This document shows, one piece after another, positions 8,656-12,384 of a stretch of DNA of 12,384 bases. Position 1 is the first letter of the stretch. Each line of letters opens with the position of its first letter. This stretch comes from Saprospiraceae bacterium. Lineage in GTDB: Bacteria; Bacteroidota; Bacteroidia; Chitinophagales; Saprospiraceae. Position numbers and translations under genes: made by a program. The stretch covers positions 1 through 12,384 of the forward strand of contig JACMMM010000724.1 of the NCBI GenBank assembly GCA_014379065.1, in the 5' to 3' direction. The notes under the pieces were generated by a model. It was not told the DNA's origin. It saw nothing but the letters and a program-made list of their open reading frames with translations, and made no database searches.

Positions 8656-9396
8656 TCACCTGCCCCTCGCAGCCGCTAATTCCCGAATCAATCCCGGGTC
8701 ATTTTCAATCGCATTCCCAACCACGATCACATCCGCTCCGGCGCGAAAATTGGCCGCAGCTTTTTCGGGCGTTCGAATGCCTCCGCCCACGATGAGGGGT
8801 ATGCTGAGCGTACCGCTGACTGCTTCGATCATGCTTTCAGAAACAGGGTTTGAGGCCCCTGAGCCTGCTTCCAAATAAATGGTTTTCAAGCCCAACATCT
8901 CCCCTGCGAGGGCGGTGCAAATGGCTATATCGTCTTTGCCCGCAGGGATGGGGGAGGTATTCGACATGTATTGCACCGAAGTTTGCACACCGCCATCCAC
9001 GAGGATGTAGCCCGTAGAGATGATTTCAAGGGGCGACATTTTTAGGTAAGGAGCGGCCATAACGTGTTGCCCGATAAGGAGTTCTGGATTGCGCCCGCTT
9101 ATGAGCGAAAGGAACAGGATAGCGTCGGCACGGTAACTCAGTTGGAAGGAACTGCCGGGAAAAAGCAGCAGGGGGATTTTGCAGCGCTCGCGGATATCGG
9201 AAAGTAAGGGGTCGAGCATGGAACTGACCACGAGGCTGCCACCGATGAAAAAATAATCCACGCCACATTCGACAGCCAGTTCGAGTGCTTGCCCCATTTT
9301 CTGGAGGCGCAGCTTGTCGGGGTCGAAAAGGATGGCCAGTCGTTTTTCGCCGCGTTGTTTGGCTGCTACGAGGTCGAGGTAGAGGGCGTTGCTCAT
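8656..9396 (-). CDS. Geranylgeranylglyceryl/heptaprenylglyceryl phosphate synthase family protein
   Basis: This 246-residue TIM-barrel prenyltransferase belongs to the GGGPS/PcrB family, which joins a polyprenyl diphosphate to sn-glycerol-1-phosphate through an ether bond. Motifs in order are ILFDPDK (22-28, metal/substrate Asp residues), LFPGSS (78-83), SGRNPE (100-105), LVDGGVQTSVQYMSN (132-146), YLEAGSG (174-180), and the phosphate-binding loops GGGIRTP (204-210) and VVGNAIE (225-231). The length is normal and the frame intact. The archaeal enzyme makes GGGP for membrane lipids, and Bacteroidota members of the second family group are, as far as I recall, active on geranylgeranyl diphosphate. 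Chain length cannot be read from the sequence, so no symbol is given. It lies downstream of the amylase gene, separated by a perfect palindrome, and is unlikely to be functionally linked to it. Confidence 0.93.
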   Translation of the reverse strand: MSNALYLDLVAAKQRGEKRLAILFDPDKLRLQKMGQALELAVECGVDYFFIGGSLVVSSMLDPLLSDIRERCKIPLLLFPGSSFQLSYRADAILFLSLISGRNPELLIGQHVMAAPYLKMSPLEIISTGYILVDGGVQTSVQYMSNTSPIPAGKDDIAICTALAGEMLGLKTIYLEAGSGASNPVSESMIEAVSGTLSIPLIVGGGIRTPEKAAANFRAGADVIVVGNAIENDPGLIRELAAARGR

Positions 9397-9415
9397 TTTG
9401 GTGGCAGTTTATGTT

Positions 9416-9487
9416 TTAGCCACTAATTGCACTAATTTTCACTAAAAAGGGTCAATTTTAGTGAAAATTAGTGCAATTAGTGGCTAA
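9416..9487. repeat. Inverted repeat 3: perfect 32-bp palindrome (CACTAA-word)
   Basis: The arms 9416-9447 and 9456-9487 are complementary at all 32 positions around an 8-base loop (AGGGTCAA). CACTAA occurs in the left arm at 9421, 9430 and 9440. The element lies in the 107-bp gap between the amylase stop (9504) and the synthase start (9396), 16 bp and 19 bp from them respectively. It could end amylase transcription or lie in the leader of the synthase mRNA. There is no long T-run immediately after it on the minus strand, so it is not a textbook intrinsic terminator. Confidence 0.97.
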
Positions 9488-9503
9488 CTAAATCTTATCA
9501 AAT

Positions 9504-12038
9504 TCATCGCTTCACCCAACGCAAAACCTGTTGTTCGGCGAGGCCATCCAAGGAAATGCTATAAGTGCCGGTTGGCCAATTGGAAGCAGGCAGCGGCCAT
9601 CTTGTTTCGCCTTTTTCCACAAAAATTTCTTCTTGCCAAATGGTTTGCCCCCAAAGGTTGAGGACGCGTACGCGAAGGTTTTGCGCTTGCTCCATTTCAA
9701 TTAGGAGGACGCCATGCTTCCCAGGATTGGGCGATACACTGGCCATGAGCTTGCGCCTCGAAATCTCGGTTTGCCGCAGGGGCGAATATTTGAAGTTGCC
9801 ATCCGTGTCAAGCATTTTCAAGCGATAATAGAGCGTCGTGTTATAGGGAGGTTTTTGATCTGTAAAGTCATACACTGCACCATTGGGGGCGTTTTTGGCG
9901 GGCAGTGAGCCGAGGGTTTCGAAGCGATTGGTATTGCTCACGGAACGCTCAAGTTCATAACGGTCGAGGTCTTTTTCTACTGAGGTTTGCCAGTGCAGCA
10001 TCACGTCATCTTTTTCGGCAGACACCTGAAAATCAAGCAATTCAACCGGGAGCGGCGAAAGAATGCCTTCGACATAGACGGTGTACGAACGGGCTGGCAA
10101 GAGCACATGGATTTCTCTGTTCGGCGTGATGTCGGTGTGCTGCGTGGAAGAATTGCCCAGCATATCCGTGAAGGTGGTGCCTGGCCCGGAGCCCCATGTT
10201 GTTTCAATTTCCTGATAAACATCCAAGGGATTCCAGGAAAAATTGATGGCCACGATGACGTCGCGGCCTTGTCCGTTGGGTTTGAGTTGATAGATACAGC
10301 TGGTTTCAGGGCCTCCATTGTTGCCGTTTGGCTCGAAATACTGGCTAAAACCCGAGCCATCGTTGCTCAGGTAACGGCGGTCGTCAGAACCGAAAATGTA
10401 CGTTTTATGGAGCGCCACTAGATCATTGATTTCCTGCTTTAGGTCAATAAGCGGGGTGTTGCCCACCTGAACGCCATAGTAGTCGGGGTAAAACACGCAA
10501 GGCGCCCCTACTTGGTTGTTGGTCAAGATATAAGCATAGGCCAGCACGGCGTCGTTCTGAATGCCGTGGCCCTCTTTGCGCAGGTCGTGATTGTCAATAA
10601 AAGTGACGGCGTTGAAAGGGCTGCCACCTGCATCATCCACCACACCTGCGTCAAAAATGTCGCGTGCGTCGTGGCCAAAATCGCAGACGTTTTTGAGTTT
10701 ATCCCGAAGGGCAAAATCGAATATGCGAACATTTATGTCATCCTTTGCCGCTTGGGTCATACCGGCGTACACATCGTTCACCCAGCCGTTGAGTAATCCT
10801 GCATTATTGTCAAAAAATTCTCCCACCACGTACTCTGGGATCGTGCCTTCCGATTCAAGGTAGTTCATCAGTTGACTCACAAAACCATGGTCAAAATGCT
10901 TCACCGCGTCCATGCGAAGTCCCTTGATGCCTTGTTGGAGTTCCCATTTTGTCCACTCGTTCAGCACATCGCTACACTCGGAGGTTTGGTCTTGGTCGTA
11001 GTCGTAGAAAAAGAGCGGACAGTTCCAATCGCATCCCAGCGTTTCGCTGACTCCGCCGGCATTCGACGTGTTGTCGTTGGGGCGGAAGGCGTTGTAGTCC
11101 ATTTCCCCTTGCCCGCTTTGAAGCCCTGTAAAATCGGTGTAAGTCCAATATTCTAGTTCGTTTACAATATCCTGACTGCGTGGCGCACTCCAGAGGCCGT
11201 ACACATATTGGTCGGCATAGCCAGAGCCGCAGCAGTTGTTCATGTAGATGAAAAGCGTGTCGTCGGCCGCGTTGAAATTGCCGGCATTCAGTGTAATCTT
11301 AAATTCATCGGTCCAGCAACCGGCCCAATCCCAGAGCGTACAGACCACGTCCTTGCCCAAAGTATACACCTGCGAACCTTGGTCGGGGTTGCAGTCGGCG
11401 CCGCCGTTTGGTTCGGTTTCGTTTTCCTGGCCTTGGTAAGCGGTTGATTTTGTCTTTGCGTAGAACTTGTAGGTACTGCTTCCGTAATTCTCTGATTTCG
11501 ATTTTACTTTGATATAGTAATCGCCCGCGCCGTTGTTGCCGGGATTGGAAGAGCCCAGTGGCAGCGCACAGAAAAATCGGTCGGATGGGTACACGGACGA
11601 ATTGGAAACCGTGGTGACGAAAAAGCGGACGGCCTCGTTTTTTTCGGGTCTGCCGCCATCGCGGTGGTTGTAGATCATGTCCGACACCACGTTCAAGCCT
11701 TTGTTGTTGAAGTTGGTAATCAGCGTGTTGAGTTCGGCGCGACTTCCCCAAGCGCATTCTGGGCCGTACTCACCGAGGTCATAGAGGTCTTCCGGGTTGT
11801 AGCCATTACTTTGGTTGTTGTCCGTGCTACTGCGCGAGAGCGGTGGAAGCCAGATGTGTTTGAATCCGGCGTTTTGTAGATCGGTGGCTTTTGAGTTGAG
11901 TTGGTTTATCCAGTTGCCGTAATTTCCCCCTTGGAAATAATCCCAATACCATGCCTGCATCGAAAGGTCAATGTTCTGTCCGCACAGCGCCAGTGGGGAA
12001 GAAAGGATGAAAGCGAAAGCGATGTTTTTTAATGACAT
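9504..12038 (-). CDS. Secreted GH13 alpha-amylase-type glycoside hydrolase with T9SS sorting domain
   Basis: This 844-residue enzyme probably hydrolyses alpha-1,4-glucans outside the cell. Residues 1-20 are a signal peptide. The GH13 barrel starts with LSMQAWYWDYFQGG and shows all four conserved regions: DMIYNHR (120-126), GLRMDAVKH with nucleophile Asp377, VGEFF with acid/base Glu407, and FIDNHD with Asp485. The N-terminal part resembles the GH13_5/6/7 'QAFYWD' enzymes, although I cannot assign a subfamily. Between regions I and II lies a long insert (about 130-370) rich in Cys (157, 216, 233, 241, 269, 270, 336, 340), suggesting disulfides or a metal site. A fibronectin-like beta-sandwich spans about 663-758. 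The tail from about 768 (SVSPNPG ... LPTG-like WPTGTYSISL ... WVKR) is a type-A T9SS sorting domain. No starch-binding module was recognised. The sprA product encoded in this window would be the expected exporter. Confidence 0.95.
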   Translation of the reverse strand: MSLKNIAFAFILSSPLALCGQNIDLSMQAWYWDYFQGGNYGNWINQLNSKATDLQNAGFKHIWLPPLSRSSTDNNQSNGYNPEDLYDLGEYGPECAWGSRAELNTLITNFNNKGLNVVSDMIYNHRDGGRPEKNEAVRFFVTTVSNSSVYPSDRFFCALPLGSSNPGNNGAGDYYIKVKSKSENYGSSTYKFYAKTKSTAYQGQENETEPNGGADCNPDQGSQVYTLGKDVVCTLWDWAGCWTDEFKITLNAGNFNAADDTLFIYMNNCCGSGYADQYVYGLWSAPRSQDIVNELEYWTYTDFTGLQSGQGEMDYNAFRPNDNTSNAGGVSETLGCDWNCPLFFYDYDQDQTSECSDVLNEWTKWELQQGIKGLRMDAVKHFDHGFVSQLMNYLESEGTIPEYVVGEFFDNNAGLLNGWVNDVYAGMTQAAKDDINVRIFDFALRDKLKNVCDFGHDARDIFDAGVVDDAGGSPFNAVTFIDNHDLRKEGHGIQNDAVLAYAYILTNNQVGAPCVFYPDYYGVQVGNTPLIDLKQEINDLVALHKTYIFGSDDRRYLSNDGSGFSQYFEPNGNNGGPETSCIYQLKPNGQGRDVIVAINFSWNPLDVYQEIETTWGSGPGTTFTDMLGNSSTQHTDITPNREIHVLLPARSYTVYVEGILSPLPVELLDFQVSAEKDDVMLHWQTSVEKDLDRYELERSVSNTNRFETLGSLPAKNAPNGAVYDFTDQKPPYNTTLYYRLKMLDTDGNFKYSPLRQTEISRRKLMASVSPNPGKHGVLLIEMEQAQNLRVRVLNLWGQTIWQEEIFVEKGETRWPLPASNWPTGTYSISLDGLAEQQVLRWVKR

Positions 12039-12060
12039 AAAAAGCGAGTTTGCGTGTTCA

Positions 12061-12222
12061 TTTTGAAAACACTAAGGAACTAAGGGACACTAAGACTAAG
12101 AGGGGTTTTATGCGGCGTAAACTTAGTGTCCCTTAGTTCATTTTGTAAACCACTAAGGAACTAAAGGACACTAAGACTAAGAGGGGTTTTATGCGGCGTA
12201 AAACTTAGTGTCCCTTAGTTCC
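12061..12222. repeat. Imperfect tandem duplication of 80/82 bp upstream of the amylase gene
   Basis: Copy A (12061-12140, 80 bp) and copy B (12141-12222, 82 bp) agree almost throughout, including the shared centre AGAGGGGTTTTATGCGGCG. Differences are few: GAAAAC versus GTAAACC near the start, AAGGGACAC versus AAAGGACAC, GTAAAC versus GTAAAAC, and the last base. Each copy holds a left arm and a right arm of the CTAAG-word inverted repeat, so each can form its own hairpin; the right arm of copy A is cut short by the junction. Confidence 0.95.
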
Positions 12223-12231
12223 TTAGTGTTT
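12067..12231. repeat. Inverted repeat 4 (CTAAG-word family), outer arms enclosing the duplication
   Basis: The outer arms 12067-12094 and 12204-12231 are perfectly complementary over 28 bp. CTAAG words in the left arm start at 12072, 12080 and 12090, the same 8- and 10-bp spacing as in inverted repeat 1. Between these arms lie a truncated right arm and a second left arm from the tandem duplication. The element ends 28 bp before the amylase ATG (12038) and starts 10 bp after the stop of the gene at the right edge. It fills nearly all of the 203-bp spacer; no clear promoter was seen in the remainder. Confidence 0.95.
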
Positions 12232-12241
12232 CAAAACCCGT

Positions 12242-12384
12242 TTAAAGTTTTTTCAAAGCCAGTACCGCGGCTTCTTTGGCTTTGGTCAGGTTTTCGTGCG
12301 GCACATCGCTGACCTCAAGGGCGATATTGATCACGAATTGGCCTTTGCGCACGAGCAGTGTAACCGTGCTGGTGCTCCAAATCG
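12242..12384 (-). CDS. C-terminal fragment of an unrecognised protein
   Basis: The minus-strand frame enters from the right edge and ends at TAA (12244-12242), leaving 46 complete codons. It ends with LTKAKEAAVLALKKL, a likely amphipathic helix, preceded by beta-like alternation (TVTLLVRKGQFVINIALEVSD). Codon use looks like that of the neighbouring genes. I do not recognise the family. It lies upstream of the amylase gene on the same strand, separated by the duplicated inverted repeat, so it may or may not be co-transcribed with it. The reading frame and the normal end support a real gene, but the fragment is too short for a functional call. Confidence 0.6.
   Translation of the reverse strand, partial: IWSTSTVTLLVRKGQFVINIALEVSDVPHENLTKAKEAAVLALKKL

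Noticed and set aside
12061..12237. CRISPR or transposon end repeats
   Set aside because: There are only two adjacent copies with shared rather than unique interiors, no transposase frame, and no target-site duplication that I can see.

Overview
The window looks like a chromosomal fragment of a Bacteroidota member. I infer this from four things: a long SprA gene (core of the type IX secretion system, T9SS), a secreted glycosidase ending in a T9SS sorting domain, a group-II-like geranylgeranylglyceryl phosphate synthase, and starts without obvious Shine-Dalgarno sequences. A Saprospiria-like lineage is plausible but unproven.

Layout. Positions 5637 down to the left edge (minus) hold the first 1,879 residues of sprA; its C-terminus lies outside the window. 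A 294-bp spacer separates sprA from a divergent plus-strand pair: a Wzz/GumC-type polysaccharide co-polymerase (5932-7050) and a Wzy_C/O-antigen-ligase-type membrane protein (7166-8647), which together look like a small surface-polysaccharide assembly module. Eight bases further on, and convergent, is the prenylglyceryl phosphate synthase gene (8656-9396, minus). Next is an 844-residue secreted GH13 alpha-amylase-type enzyme (9504-12038, minus), whose T9SS tail makes it a likely client of a SprA-containing translocon. At the right edge is the last 46 codons of an unrecognised minus-strand gene (12242-12384).

The most unusual content is repetitive DNA. All four intergenic spacers longer than 8 bp carry a long inverted repeat. 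Each arm has about three copies of a short word (CTAAG, CACTAA or CAACG) spaced 8-10 bp apart. The words differ but the design is shared. One element is a perfect 32-bp palindrome, one is internally duplicated, and two share a family core with an arm-to-arm compensated difference. The elements sit between divergent and tandem genes and are absent from the convergent junction, which is not what plain terminators predict. A fifth repeat, 16 heptamer units in exact 7-bp register that switch orientation midway, lies inside the sprA coding sequence just after the signal peptide. It stays open only because the two units that would place a TGA in frame differ from the consensus at that base. Because 7 is not a multiple of 3, this tract could make sprA prone to slippage frameshifts. 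No tRNA, rRNA, CRISPR array, insertion sequence or origin was seen.
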